This document shows, one piece after another, positions 9,491 through 19,959 of a DNA stretch of 64,000 nt. The notes under the pieces were generated by a model. That model worked only from the letters and a program-made list of their open reading frames with translations, was not told the DNA's origin and ran no database searches. Origin of the DNA: Excoecaria cochinchinensis (Eukaryota > Streptophyta > Magnoliopsida > Malpighiales > Euphorbiaceae); contig CANTUQ010000055.1 of NCBI GenBank assembly GCA_947683425.1, positions 24,174,001 through 24,238,000 on the forward strand. Direction: 5' to 3'. The position numbers and the translations under genes were made by a program. Position 1 is the first letter of the stretch. Each line of letters begins with the position of its first letter.

Positions 9491-9760
9491 TTACACGGTG
9501 GTAAGGGAGTTCATACCGCCGTGTAAACCGATTCTGCCTTGGTGATTTTGGTTGTCCGTCATGCCACACGGCAGTAAGATCGGTCCATACCACCGTGTAA
9601 CATATTACACGGCGGTTAGGATAGTGCATACCATCGTGTGAATGGCCTCTGTCTTTTAAATTGTTGGTTTTGTCACACGGCGATTAGGGCTTTCTCGACC
9701 CCCGTGTGGGGTGGCTTACACGGTGGTGAGGCTTCCCCATACCGCCGTGTAATTCCCTGC
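9491..9760. repeat. Array of five long GC-rich inverted repeats in LTR C1
   Basis: Unit form: TTACACGGTGGTA, about 10-nt loop, TACCGCCGTGTAA (13-bp stem with a T-G pair). Units start near 9491, 9563, 9605, 9674 and 9717. The first and last pair almost fully; the middle three carry mainly transition differences. The array sits about 1.05-1.33 kb into the LTR, the region where B1, B2 and C2 hold hairpins of different sequence. Confidence 0.8.
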
Positions 9761-10073
9761 TGTTTTGAAAACTTTAGTTTTCAAAATGTTATATGGTTTT
9801 GAGGGATTTGCATATCACTCTGTAAGCCCTATTTTCTGTCATATGTTTTCTTTGAATTTCTTGCATGATTTCTTTTCGTTCAACCTCGTTAAATATTCAT
9901 TTGTTTAATCTTTTCATGCTTATACAAGTTATATGCCCGTGATAAATAAAATCTATACGTGATTTATATATTTATGCAATGGATTGATAATAGTATACTC
10001 GAAATAGTGATTATGCATAGTGTTATATTCCAAAAGTGTGTGTAAAGCCTAAAGTGCAGTGTAGTGGATAGGT

Positions 10074-10090
10074 AAGCATGCTTATAAAGG
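10074..10090 (+). promoter_or_regulatory. Palindrome plus TATA box, LTR C1
   Basis: AAGCATGCTT (10074-10083) overlaps TATAAAGGG (10083 onward), identical in layout to 5937-5954. The paired hairpins lie about 430 bases downstream, so they should be in the transcribed part of the LTR. Confidence 0.55.
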
Positions 10091-10509
10091 GATAGTGAGT
10101 GCAGCTGCCAGTGTTGGCCCCACTATGGGTCTAGTGATTACGGTTGACCTCCGTTAAGGTCTTAGTGAAAATGTTTTGAGACTCCGGTCTCCCATGCTAC
10201 CTTCGGGTATAAAAGAATTTGAGGCTTTGGTCTCCCGTGTAATGTTCCCGTATCCACCACTAGTGAAATTCAGGCTATTGTTTGAAGTGTTTGGCTTTCC
10301 CGTAGTGAAGTGTTCTGAATATTATGTGATTACAGTTAGTGTAATTGGTTATTACCTTCTCTTAGCAAGTTCAGATTTCATATAGTGATTATTGACTTAT
10401 AAATATCTCAGTTCTCTGATACTTAGTGAATTCAATATGTTGATGCATATAGTTATGTATTATTGCATGATATTATTATATAGTGTTCTGTTGGTCTTGT
10501 TCCTCCCCA

Positions 10510-10546
10510 CTAAGCGTTATCGTTTAGCACGAGCTATTTTTTCGTG
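10510..10546 (+). other. Adjacent hairpin pair, LTR C1
   Basis: Stem 1: CTAAGCG-TTAT-CGTTTAG (10510-10527), with C to T preserved as a G-T pair. Stem 2: CACGA (10528-10532) with TCGTG (10542-10546), where the fifth pair is A-T. Confidence 0.8.
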
Positions 10547-10864
10547 TAGGTGGCAAGTTTTATTCGGTTCGTCGCGCATCTCTAGGGTTGGCCACTAGGA
10601 GTAGAGTCTTTATTTTATGTTCTACTCCTGTATTATTCTTTTTGTATATGTATTCTTTTGGTTAGTGGCATATGTAATTTTTATTAAGGATCCTTATGTA
10701 ATTTCTGAATTATGTATTTTTTTATATATTTTATTTAATGTTAAGATTATGAGTTTTATTACCGTTATCATTCGCTTTCGCTGATATGTGTGCGTGTCCC
10801 TGAGTGAGTGTCGGGTAGTGCCCCGACATCCTTCCAACGGGGGCATCGGGGGTGTTATAGTTTT

Positions 10865-10878
10865 TGGTATCAGAGCAA
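10865..10878 (+). promoter_or_regulatory. C1 primer-binding site (initiator tRNA-Met type)
   Basis: TGGTATCAGAGCAAG lies five bases after the LTR end. TGGTATCAGAGC is complementary to the 3' end of plant initiator tRNA-Met, the usual primer of chromoviruses and many copia elements. It confirms the LTR end and the plus orientation. Confidence 0.9.
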
Positions 10879-10988
10879 GATTTAGGCAGTTCTGGTTGTC
10901 TTTGATCATTACGTGTCGAGTCTTTGCATGCGAGTCAGTTTTGTGTCATGGCCTAATGCATATGTGTCTTGTCTTGTGTAGTGTCTAG

Positions 10989-11750
10989 ATGGAGTCTGAT
11001 CTAAGTGAGAATGTGGGTGAGACAACGGGCACTGTGAATGCAGTGAGAGTTGAGGAGTCTGCTTCGCAGCATCAGCGTGATGAGCATCATGATATGCCCG
11101 GTATGGGATTTGGGAATTCGGCTTTAGTGCAAGGGTTACTTCAGTTAGTGGATAAGTTTACGGCTCCTAAGGCTCCTACTGAGTTATTGAGGAAAAAAGG
11201 AGCCGAAGATTTTCATGCGACTTCATTGGACAAATCGGATATGGCCGAGTTCTGGATTGAGAGAGTGGATCAGATTTTGTAAGAGATTAGTTGTCCTGTC
11301 AATCAAAGGGCATCTTGTGCTGTATTGCTACTTCAATGGCCAGCGTATGATTGGTTGAAGCTTGTGCTTCGTAGCCCTCAATGGCCAGCTAAGTTGACGT
11401 GGGACTTCTTCAAGCAAGAGTTTGAACAAAAGTATGTGACGAAGGCATACCTGGAAGACAAGTGGAAAGAGTTCATCAGTTTGAAACAGCGGGGTATGAT
11501 AGTAAGTGAGTACGAGAAGGAGTTTAGCCAGTTGAGCAAGTATGTACCGAAGTTGCTTTTGACTGAGGAGTTTAGTTGTCAGCATTTTTCGGAGGGTTTG
11601 AGGGAAGTGATCAGAGGACCGTTATCGGCTATGGCTGTCACGCAACAAGTTGGTTATTATCGGCTAGTTGTAGCAGCGATCAAGTTAAAGGAATCTAAGA
11701 TGATTAAAATGAAGATTGAGCATAAGAGGAAAGGATCTAATGGACTTTAA
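10989..11750 (+). pseudogene. gag: C1 gag, capsid region, one internal stop and truncated
   Basis: One frame from the ATG at 10989 to 11750, broken by TAA at 11280-11282. After a low-complexity N-terminus, residues resemble the Retrotrans_gag capsid family: EFWIERVDQIL, then LLLQWPAYDWLKLVL, WDFFKQEFEQKYV, EYEKEFSQLSKYVPKLL and HFSEGLREVIRGPLSAM. The protein would form the particle shell. It stops well before any CCHC knuckle, so the rest of gag and all of pol are gone. The ATG follows GTGTCTAG as at the start of the C2 gag remnant. A gag-protease fragment at 32699-33938 on the opposite strand belongs to the same lineage. Confidence 0.85.
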
Positions 11751-11930
11751 ATATAATTTAGAAATAGTAAATGACCTTTAAAAATAATTTTGAAGACATA
11801 TATAGACTTTAAATAATATATATAAATTTTTGGTAGTAAAAAATAAAGTTTTTAGTGACACTGAAAAATTAGTGAATCGGACCGGTTCAATTGAACTGGA
11901 CTAAAAATTAACCCTAATTGAGATGGAATT
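11751..11930. other. AT-rich junction sequence, nothing recognised
   Basis: Low-complexity A/T sequence between the truncated C1 gag and the next LTR. It contains ACCGGTTCAATTGAACTGGA, an imperfect palindrome. I cannot assign its origin. Confidence 0.5.
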
Positions 11931-12434
11931 TGTCACACCCCAAATCGGGCCTAGTCGGAATCGGCAAGCTAAGTTAGATAAGTAAAGGGTATTTCGGTAA
12001 TTTGTGCATGAGGGAATTTGATGATAAGGACTTAATTTCAAAGTAATTAATTAAATAAGTTAAGTGGGGGAAATCATTTAGTGTGCATGTGGTGTATGGA
12101 TGTAGGGTGTTTTGGTTGTGGTTTTATCTAGTGGATTGTGTGTATGGTGCTAAGGATGGAAAATATCTAGTTAAGAATTATCAAGTGAGATAGGAGTATG
12201 GTGTCATGGTTTGAAGAGTCAATAAGTGGGATTTTTGCCCAATGAGAATTTGCCATGTGGACTTGGTAGGTGTGTGCATTAAATGAGAAGAAAGAAATGG
12301 GGAAAAGAAAAGAGAGAGAACGCAGGAAAGGGTTGCTTCCTCCTTGTCATTCTTGTGGTTGGTGATTATTGGTGCCTTGGTTGAGTTTTGGGTCAGCGTT
12401 GAAGAGGTATGTGTTTGGGTTTTGGGGTTTCCTG
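11931..12434 (+). mobile_element. C2 LTR (T family), first part
   Basis: Starts TGTCACACCCCAAATCGGGC, a close relative of the C1 LTR start (shared GGGTCTAGTCGGAAT-type block). It is interrupted at 12434 by E1 and resumes at 29271. The whole LTR is about 3.8 kb and is followed by its own PBS at 32544, so C2 is a separate 5' LTR and not the 3' LTR of C1. Confidence 0.85.
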
Positions 12435-12823
12435 TGTAAGCACCGTGTCCCGGAGCGGTCCGGATCAGAGGTTACCCTATGATGAAATCAGTATCTGAGC
12501 CTGTATAAATGGTTTGGATTTGGAAGTTTTAGTCCCGCGTTCCACGAGAAGTGAGTCTTTTTAACTTTCATAGGCAGAGGGGGAGAAAACAGGGGATTTT
12601 CTAGTCAAAAAGGTATATTTTCCTCCACAGACGGCCTGTGGTATTTTTCGACGCCCGTCGGAAAATCACCGACCCTGTCAGAGCGCCGCCTGGTTTCCCG
12701 GAGCACGGAACCTTTCCGACACCCATCGGTGGATGTGGCAGGGCCGTCGGACGAATCCTTGTGCCAGAAGGATTCTTTCGATGCCCGTCTCCATACACTG
12801 ACGCCCGTCGGTCGTGTCTGGCT

Positions 12824-12831
12824 TATAAAAG
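12824..12831 (+). promoter_or_regulatory. E1 5' LTR TATA box
   Basis: TATAAAAG in GGCTTATAAAAGCTCC, just after a GACGCCCGTCGGTCGTG motif and about 390 bases into the LTR, a normal place for U3/R. The identical site is at 27653 in the 3' LTR. Confidence 0.65.
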
Positions 12832-13315
12832 CTCCGGATTTTCACTTGAAAAAGGGTTCCAAAAATTTTCAAGAGTGGAAACTCTGCCAAAATTCAAGCA
12901 TATTTTCTCTCTCTTCCAGCAAACACATTTCATAAAGAAATCTCTTTTAAAGGAGGATCAAATCAATCAAAAGGAACTAAAAATAATTAGTTTTCTTTAG
13001 ATTTTGATCCCAAAATCAGTCTCTAAAGGGGTTAAAGAAGAAATAATCCATCTTCCTTCTCTTGATCCTTCATCTTTGCTTCTCGTGGAACGCGCGGGGC
13101 TCTATTCAACACAAGAATCTCACTCAAAGCAATTATCTGAGGGTAAATACTTCAGATTCCTTCTCCATACCATTTCATATTTACTCCTTATTTTGTTGTT
13201 CTTTCAATTTTTTTCATTATTCTTCTTTATTTTGACTCTCTTTATCTCATTTTGTGATAAAACCCCCTTTTTGGCTTTCAAAAATAGTTCTTTTACTATT
13301 TTTTTCAGAGACAGT

Positions 13316-13432
13316 GGTAACCGACGGGTCATCTTCATCACCTACGCCCGTCGGTCACCCCACTCACAGACGCTCTTCCACTTGAGTGACCGACGGACAT
13401 GTCGGTCAATTTGACAGACGCCCGTCGGTCAC
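13316..13432. other. GACGGG inverted-repeat pair in E1 5' LTR
   Basis: First: GGTAACCGACGGG (13316-13328) with CCCGTCGGTCACC (13347-13359), one mismatch; the 3' LTR copy (28145-28188) is a perfect 13-bp stem. Second: GTGACCGACGG (13386-13396) with CCGTCGGTCAC (13422-13432), 11 bp. The half-motif CCCGTCGG also recurs upstream of the TATA box. Confidence 0.75.
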
Positions 13433-14442
13433 CTAAGAAAGGCCGTCGCTGGGTTCTGTCTCCACCTTTCCAAAACTCTTCTTTCTCTTTCCAGTCCTTT
13501 TGACTTTATTTATGTTAATTCTTTGTATATTGACATCTTCTAATTTTCTGTGAGCATATATTGATTCTCTTGGACCATCTTGAGCTTGAGAGGCTATCTA
13601 CCATATTCGGAGGATTTCGTCCGGTTTAGTTTCCTAACCTCCTTGGTCATTTTCTTGATTCGTTTATTCATTGTTAGTATGTACATGGATATACCTTTTT
13701 TGTATCTCGCTAATGTATAAAAATGATTCATTGTTTTATATTCAATAAAATGAGGTTTGCACAAATGCAAGGACCCAATGTCCTATTTTTATCCAATAAA
13801 AATCATCACAATAAAAAATATCCAATTTTGATAATGATGCATGCGAGGACCAAAGTCCTCATAATAAACAATGCCCCGATTTGTGTATGTATCGCACATT
13901 TATAAAAAGGAGTTGTATTCCGCTCCTTGTATTATTGTAATTTATTGCTTTTGCTATTTATTTGCCCATTTACGACTTTCCAAATGTGAATAAATGCGCC
14001 TTCGATTAATTGCATCGTGTGGAGAGAGAGTGAATCAATGATAATTAAAATTTGATCATAAAATAATCGAGGTAGAAATAGATGAGAAATCCCGGACCCA
14101 GCTCTGGTCTTTGGGCTCAAAGAGGCTAGAGGTCTACCCTCCAAGACACCTTTTTGTGCCACGAGACTTTAGCGCTAATCCTAGGCTCCTTAGGGAGAGA
14201 GGTTTACCTTCCAAGATCCCTCTGGCTAGCCCAAAATGGATACTAAGCGCAGTCTTAGGCTCTCCGAGGCGAGAGAAACTTTCCCAATATTCTATTGGGT
14301 GGCGACTCCATGAAACCTCCTTGTTGCCAAACATAGACGCACTTGCGATTTATTGCAAGCTGTCAACGGACCCACAAATGCCCCGATTGTCCTCGAGCGG
14401 GCGGTCCCATGGGCGGCCGCGGGGATCCGGTGCGCGTCACAG

Positions 14443-14460
14443 TGGCGACTCCGCTGGGGA
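14443..14460 (+). promoter_or_regulatory. E1 primer-binding site
   Basis: TGGCGACTCCGCTGGGGA begins two bases after the LTR end. The same 18-mer with one change is at 50318 in E2. From memory, Ogre/Tat elements use a tRNA-Arg-type site of this form; I could not check the tRNA match. Confidence 0.85.
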
Positions 14461-15359
14461 CGTTTATGGTTCGAGATTTCAATTTGAAAATACCTCGTTT
14501 AACATTTATGATTAAAATTTAATTCATAAATTCGTTTTCTCTCAAATTTGCATTCGCATATCATTAGAGCCTTAGAATATGCTAGTTTGGTCCCTCTTTT
14601 AGCCCCGGTGCGTTCCTGAAGCACGACCCCATTTTCACTCAATTTGGGGAAGTGTTAAGGATAATCACCAGCCCAAGCCACGTACCTCAATGGTATATCA
14701 AAATGATGACCCGATCGGTCGCTATGCTCATGATGAGCTAGACCTGTCGGCAGGGATCATGCTTGGGTAGCCTTAAAGAAATATCTCCCTTGTATGAAGC
14801 TCATGTAATGGCCGTAGCTACTTTCCACAGGTGAAATGAACCCTAATTCCATGCTTGTTGTATGGATCCTCATATATTGGGTGAGTCCAGATGTCTCGCT
14901 TAGTAATCTAGCCAAAGGCTTTTATGCCCCGGTATGGCCATGTCGAAATTTGTGGAACGTCCAAATACGTGACGATCATTATCCATCCGCTTGTACATTA
15001 GCATAGGAGTGTCATGCTGCCGGTTTTTTGCTGCACACCATGCGTGTCCATTGGGTCCCTCGCTAACCCTTGGGCTAATCCCACCTAAGAAAGAGACTGC
15101 ACGACCACTTGTGTGGGAGAAATAAGGGTGGAAGGACCTACTTGCTTGCTTGTGCTCTGTGAATGTTGCATATCACGACCATGCATTACACCTGCATTTC
15201 ACGCATCATATCTAACATCTTGTCCCTGCAGCCATCATAGATCTGCCCAAGTGGACTAGATCACCTACCGAACGACTGATTCGAGTTCCTACATTTGAGC
15301 TGTCAGATAGAGATTGCCTACCAGAAATCTTATTAGAAATCAGCGGTACTGTATCTCAG
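14461..15359 (+). other. E1 untranslated leader
   Basis: No ORF with a recognisable domain. From about 14564 to 15130 it closely matches the E2 leader at 50434-51020, for example GTGCGTTCCTGAAGCACGAC, CACCAGCCCAAGCC and ATGCTGCCGG. The LTRs and gag regions of the two elements are much less alike. A cis function such as packaging is inferred from this conservation. Confidence 0.65.
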
Positions 15360-16640
15360 ATGGCAAACTCGCCTAGAGGGGATGATGCCACCAGGGCCAT
15401 GATCGGGGAAGAAGTGGGTCGGTGATTTGAGGAATTCGAGGGCAGAATGATGAATATGTTGACCGCCCTGGCACAGCAGAATGCTCCACAGAATCCTCCT
15501 CCTCCTCCTCCCGTGAGACAGCATGAGCCAGAGGAAGAAAGAGCTGAGAGGCGAGAAGAGCTCGTTAGGCCACCGCCGCCAGTAGAGTTGAGGTCAGTAA
15601 CCTCGGGAGAGCAGAGAAGAAGACCTGTACTGAGGATTGATGATGATAGGGATATCAAAGATGACAGGGTGAGTATTGTATCCGAGAGGGGGAAGGCACC
15701 TCAGACTGATGATTTCATTTTGAAAAAGATGGAAGAGAGGTTTGAAGCTATGGCCCGTATGCTGAGTAGGGGTCAGTGGATGAACCCAGAGGATAAGGAA
15801 TTGGAGGGAGACGACCCGATTCCTTACAACTTCAAGATATCGGACGTGCCGAAATTTGATGGTACTTCTGACCCGACCGCTCATGTGAAGCAATATTCTC
15901 TGGTCATGAAAGGGACCACGTTGTCTAAGAAGCAAAAGGTAGAATACTTTTGTCTGAGTCTGACTGCTCATGCCGTCGACTGGTATCATGGTCTCGACAG
16001 TCGCACTAAAGAAGATTGGGATCTGCTCACGGAGGAGTTTTTGAGACAGTATGATTGCAACACCAGGATGGAGGTGACCCTCAAAGATCTTGAATTGCTC
16101 CAGCAGAAGGCCGAGGAATCTTTCCATGATTATCTCACCCGATGGCGGAACCGAGTAATGGAGATGCGGAGAAAGCCAGACACCCAGGACCAGATTCGTT
16201 TATTTATCAAGAACGCAAGCCCGTACCTGAAGGATGGCTTGAAGATGAAAGGGTTGAAGGACTGGGAGTCTCTCAAGGATATAGCCATCGAAGCAAAGGG
16301 AGAGTTCTTGGCTCGGAAAGCTAACAATGATAATTTTGCAAAAAGGGCTAACCCCGATCAAGGAACCAGTAGGCTAGCGGGTCCAAGTAGTAGCACCAGA
16401 AGAACAGTTGAGGTATCTGCTACTGAGGTAACCACCCAGATGAAGTTTTCAAACTTAGGGAGACCATTATCTTGGGTCTTGAGTAGGTTAATGAAGGAGG
16501 GGAAATTGCAGCCTTTAGCTCCTAGGCCTGCTATGATGCAGGGGAAGCCTGGGCACAAAGACAATGAATTCTATGCGTTTCACTAGCACTCAGGCCATAT
16601 CACAGATAAGTGTAAAGCGCTGCGGCGCTCTATCCAAGAC
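15360..16640 (+). pseudogene. gag: E1 gag: capsid and nucleocapsid, two in-frame stops
   Basis: ATG at 15360 opens a frame that runs through gag and protease into RT. TGA at 15423-15425 and TAG at 16584-16586 break it. A Pro-rich, charged N-terminal region (NPPPPPPVRQHEPEEERAE) is followed by a Retrotrans_gag capsid: KFDGTSDPTAHVKQY, YFCLSLTAHAVDWYHGL, DWDLLTEEFLRQY, ESFHDYLTRWRNRV. The C-terminal block has the Tat-type segment NLGRPLSWVLSRLMKEGKLQ. A finger whose first Cys is Tyr reads YAFH, then the stop, then HSGHITDKC. The protein would coat the RNA particle in the cytoplasm. Confidence 0.9.
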
Positions 16641-17957
16641 TTGATTGATAGCAAGCAAATTTTCGACCCTGAGAAAAGGGAAATTGAGAAGAAGCCCGGA
16701 TATAATGCCGTACCACCACCCGTGTTTATGATCGGATCTAGCTTGCCAGAGTGGTACATGCTACAAGATTTATATGGGAGCGAGAATATTGCTGTTGATT
16801 GTTCCGAGGATAGAGAGGAGAAAGCAGTCGTGGCGACCCTTGATTGTTGGTCAAGTAGCGAGAGCGGTGAAGAAGCCGAGGAGGAGGGAGAGATGAACCT
16901 TGATTTGTGGAGGTCTGATGAAGATGGAGAAGAGATTGGGGTTGTGACAAGGAGTGGAAGAGTGGTCCCTGAGATTATAAGGCTACCTGAGCCGGTGCAG
17001 CCATCAGTAGGTAAAGAGCCAGAGGAGAATCAAATCGTTAAACAGTTGAAGAAGACTGCAGCTCAAATATCCATCTGGGATCTTTTGAGACAGTCCCCTT
17101 CTCATAGGTAGAAGGTAGTAGAGGCTTTGGTTGAGGCCACGGTCGCCACCACGATTTCACCATCAGAGCTTTTGGGCTTAGTTAAGGGAGGATCCGAAGA
17201 GAGATTGGTTTTTTCTGACGCCGACCTACCGGTCGAGGGCCGCAATCATAACCGACCCCTGTACATCAAAGCACAGATTAACGATAAGCACACTGCTTGC
17301 GTTATGGTAGACGATGGGTCTTCTATCAATGTGTGCCTTCTGATAGCTCTGCAGGCTTTTGGTTTAAACGAGGATATGCTTAGTGGATCAGATCTGACTA
17401 TCACAGCCTATGATAATTCAATGAGGCAGGCCTCGGGAACATATAAGACCCTGGTCAAGACAGGACCCATTCAGGTGGAAGTAGAATTTGTGGTTCTGCC
17501 CATCCCTGCTAACTTCTCAGCTCTGCTCGGGAGACCCTGGTTTCACAGATTAGGAGGAGTGCCATCCACGCTGCATCAAATGATAAAGTTCCCACATGAA
17601 TGGGAGGTGGTGACTATCAAGGCAGCCAGGGAGAATCAGGTTTCGGCGCTTGAAATAGCTAATCAGCCATTTAGTGGCTTCCACTTGTCCATGATAAGAG
17701 AAGAATGCGGGTCAGTGGATAACCCAGTTGTGGTTAATATGTTGAAGAAGATGCACTATCTCCCTGGGACTGGTTTGGGCAGAAACTCTCAAGGGTTGCA
17801 GACTGCGATCACCACTCGAGGTCAGAAGAACCAGAAAGGTCTGGGATACAGAGGCAGCTTTGGCAAGAAGAAGGCAGCAGATAAGATCCCTCACATTTCA
17901 GAGAGCTTCGTGCCAACATCCTCAGTTTGTGCTTATACTGGCGAAGATGGACCGTAA
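16641..17957 (+). pseudogene. pro: E1 protease region with G-patch
   Basis: Same frame as gag, with TAG at 17109-17111 and TAA at 17955-17957. After an acidic stretch (SSSESGEEAEEEGEMNLD) and VVTRSGRVVPE comes a retropepsin-like aspartic protease: ACVMVDDGSSINVC carries the DDGS active-site motif, followed by VEFVVLPIPANFSALLGRPW, the usual flap and LLGR segment. From about 17733 a G-patch module follows: MLKKMHYLPGTGLGRNSQG and then KGLGYRG. G-patches bind RNA or RNA helicases and are known after the protease in some retroelements. The protease would mature the polyprotein. Confidence 0.87.
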
Positions 17958-18371
17958 TGGGTGAAGGGGAGAATTGTTCTCGGATTTGAGATCTTTAATG
18001 ATGTATTTAACTGGCGTGTCAGGTTTATCAAGACCGCCGAGAACTTCTGGGATGAGGAGGTCATGACTCAGGGTATCACTTGGGACAGATGCGAACCTGA
18101 AGAGGTCGTCACCGATAAGATGTTGGCTGCTAGGCTGAAAGGGAAAGAGAAGATAGCAGAATTAGAACTTAAGAAGGGGGATTTGAAGATTTCCACAGAC
18201 ATACCTGAAGGGCCTCTGCTGAATCAGGAAGCCAATGAACAAGCTGCAGCAGCATCGACCTCTGGAGTGGCAGAAGAAGACTCTAGCTTAGACTGTCTTT
18301 TTATTCCATAACTTTTTTATGATGTAAATGACAATTATAATATTATTAATAAGGCAAACGATTTCTCTTAC
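17958..18371 (+). pseudogene. pol: E1 protease-RT connector
   Basis: The frame continues with WVKGRIVLGFEIFNDVFNW and a charged helix-rich segment to TAA at 18309-18311. About 60 AT-rich bases follow before the RT-side frame resumes. In Ogre-type elements an intron has been described between protease and RT; I find no convincing donor-acceptor pair here, so I record only that the connector is AT-rich and stop-interrupted. E0 and E2 keep the downstream edge of this region. Confidence 0.55.
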
Positions 18372-19533
18372 TTGTGCGATGTTTCTAATGATTTTAACAT
18401 GCATGAACATGATCATATTCCATCAATTTTTGACATCGATTCCACCGATACAACACCTTTTAATCTTGGAACCTCGAAAAATCTGAAAGAAATTCTAATA
18501 GCATCAAATATAACTCCTGATGAGAGAAATAATTTTGAGAGAATAATAAGAAAACACGAAAAAGTCTTTGCCTGGACCTATGAGGACATGCCGGGGATTG
18601 ACCGAGACATAGCAGAACATGCTATCCCGACTTATCCAGACTATAAGCCTGTGAAATAGAAGTTGAGAAGGCTCAGGGCAGAATGGGCAGACAAGGTCAA
18701 GGAGGAAATTCGACAGCAGATTGAAGCTAAGTTCCTTGTTGAAGTGCAATATCCTACATGGTTGGCAAATGTGGTCCCTGTAGCGAAGAAGAATGGAAAG
18801 GTCAGGGTGTGTGTGGATTATCGAGATCTGAACAAGGCCTGCCCCAAAGATGATTTTCCACTACCCCACATCGATGTGCTGATAGATAGTGCCCCATTAC
18901 GCGATGTACAGCTTTGGAGATGGTTATGTGGACTACAACCAGATCCTGAACAAAATAGCTGACCGGGTTAAGACCGCTTTCATCACAGAATGGGGGACTT
19001 ACGCCTACCAAGTCATGCCTTTCGGCCTGAAGAATGCAGGAGCCACATACCAGAGGATGGTGACCAAGATTCTAAGCGACCTGATCCACAAGGAGGTAGA
19101 GGTGTATGTCGATGACATGATGGTCAAATCAGCCACCCGGGAGGGTCACTTTGAAGCTCTAGAAAAATTCTTCACAAGGATTGACGAGTATAATCTGCGG
19201 CTTAACCCCAAGAAGTGCATTTTCAGATTGACTTCAGGAAAACTATTGGGACATGTCGTCAGCCAGAGGGGGATAGAAATTGTCCCGGACAAGGTGAAGG
19301 CCATCAGAGAGATGCCCGTGCCGCAAAAAGAGAAGGATGTAAGGAGTTTTCTGGGCAAGCTGCAGTATGTCAGTCGATTTATTGCCAAGCTCACTTCAAT
19401 ATGCGAGCCTGTTTTTAAGTTGCTCAGAAAGAATCAACCTGTGGTCTGGAACGAAGACTGCCAGAAAGCTTTTGACAGCATCAGGGAATACCTGTTGAAT
19501 CTGCCAGTGCTAAGGCCACCACAACCGATCAAA
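18372..19533 (+). pseudogene. pol: E1 reverse transcriptase, stop and frameshift
   Basis: The N-terminal part shares the gag frame (EILIASNITPDERNNFERII, VFAWTYEDMPGI, stop TAG at 18657-18659, then KKNGKVRVCVDYRDLNKACP). Near 18890 the frame shifts to the one opened at 18889: VKTAFITEWGTYAYQVMPFG, LKNAGATYQRMVTKI, and the catalytic YVDD at 19105-19116. The thumb/connection follows (LLGHVVSQRGIEIVPDKVKA, DVRSFLGKLQYVSRFI). RT copies the element RNA into DNA in cytoplasmic particles. The catalytic Asp pair is intact, but the frameshift and stop prevent a full protein. Confidence 0.93.
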
Positions 19534-19895
19534 CCGCTTATCCTGTATCTGGCAGTAGAGGGCAGTTCTGTGGGCGCCATGATGGCTCAAGAGGATGAAT
19601 TTGGGGTGGAATTCGCAATTTATTACCTCAGCAAGAAGTTCCTGGCTTATGAGATTAAATATGCTGAAGTAGAGAAAATCTGCCTTGCAGTGATTTGGGC
19701 ATTAAAGAAATTGAGACATTACTTCCACTCATACAAAGTTCAGGCAGTGGCCAAGCATAATCCTTTAAGATATTTGCAAGAAGCATCGTCTTTGCTTGGT
19801 AAGATGGGGAGGTGGCTGCTCTTGCTACAAGAGTTTGATGTGCAATACATCACTCGTAAAACTATTAAGGGGCGAGCCGTAGCTGAATTTCTTGC
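19534..19895 (+). pseudogene. pol: E1 RNase H (retroviral/gypsy type)
   Basis: Continues in the RT frame: LILYLAVEGSSVGAMMAQ, GVEFAIYYLSKKFLAYEIKY, YAEVEKICLAVIWALKKLRH, then a tether with LGKMGRWLLLLQEFDVQY and ITRKTIKGRAVAEFLAEHP. This is the degenerate first RNase H of Tat elements, usually treated as part of the connection region. No stop lies in this section. Confidence 0.88.
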
Positions 19896-19959
19896 TGAGC
19901 ATCCTATTCAAGGAGACACTCCCGAGTTCACCTTTCCGGATGAGAGCATAGTCGCGATT

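Larger units (their letters stand above)
8437..10859 (+). mobile_element. C1 5' LTR (T family, Tekay/Del-like), 2423 bp
   Basis: Starts TGTAACGCCCAAAAAGGGTC directly after E0 coding sequence. Ends GGGGGTGTTATA (the canonical CA has become TA) five bases before a tRNA-Met-type PBS. It contains a GC-rich hairpin array (9491-9760), a palindrome-TATA block (10074-10090) and the paired hairpins (10510-10546). Short ORFs at 8747-9121 (minus) and 10176-10598 (plus) have no domain. The reciprocal flank of this insertion is not identifiable in the window, so a TSD cannot be checked. Confidence 0.88.
12435..14441 (+). mobile_element. E1 5' LTR
   Basis: TGTAAGCACCGTGTCCCGGA to GCGCGTCACA. The TATA box is at 12824. 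Inverted repeats built on GACCGACGGG/CCCGTCGGTC occur at 13316-13359 and 13386-13432. The LTR lacks 45 bp that the 3' LTR keeps at 27410-27454. Small ORFs here (12638-13000, 13004-13414, 14111-14515 and minus-strand partners) recur in the 3' LTR but show no domain, and I treat them as non-coding. Confidence 0.92.

Noticed and set aside
12638..13000. ORFs repeated in both E1 LTRs (12638 and 27467)
   Set aside because: Overlapping frames on both strands are equally open, they contain the TATA box and GACGGG repeats, and no domain is recognisable.
18303..18371. Short intron between protease and RT of E1
   Set aside because: A GT...AG pair could be drawn (GTAAAT near 18324 to AG near 18353), but it would be only about 30 nt, too short for a plant intron, and it would not remove the stops.
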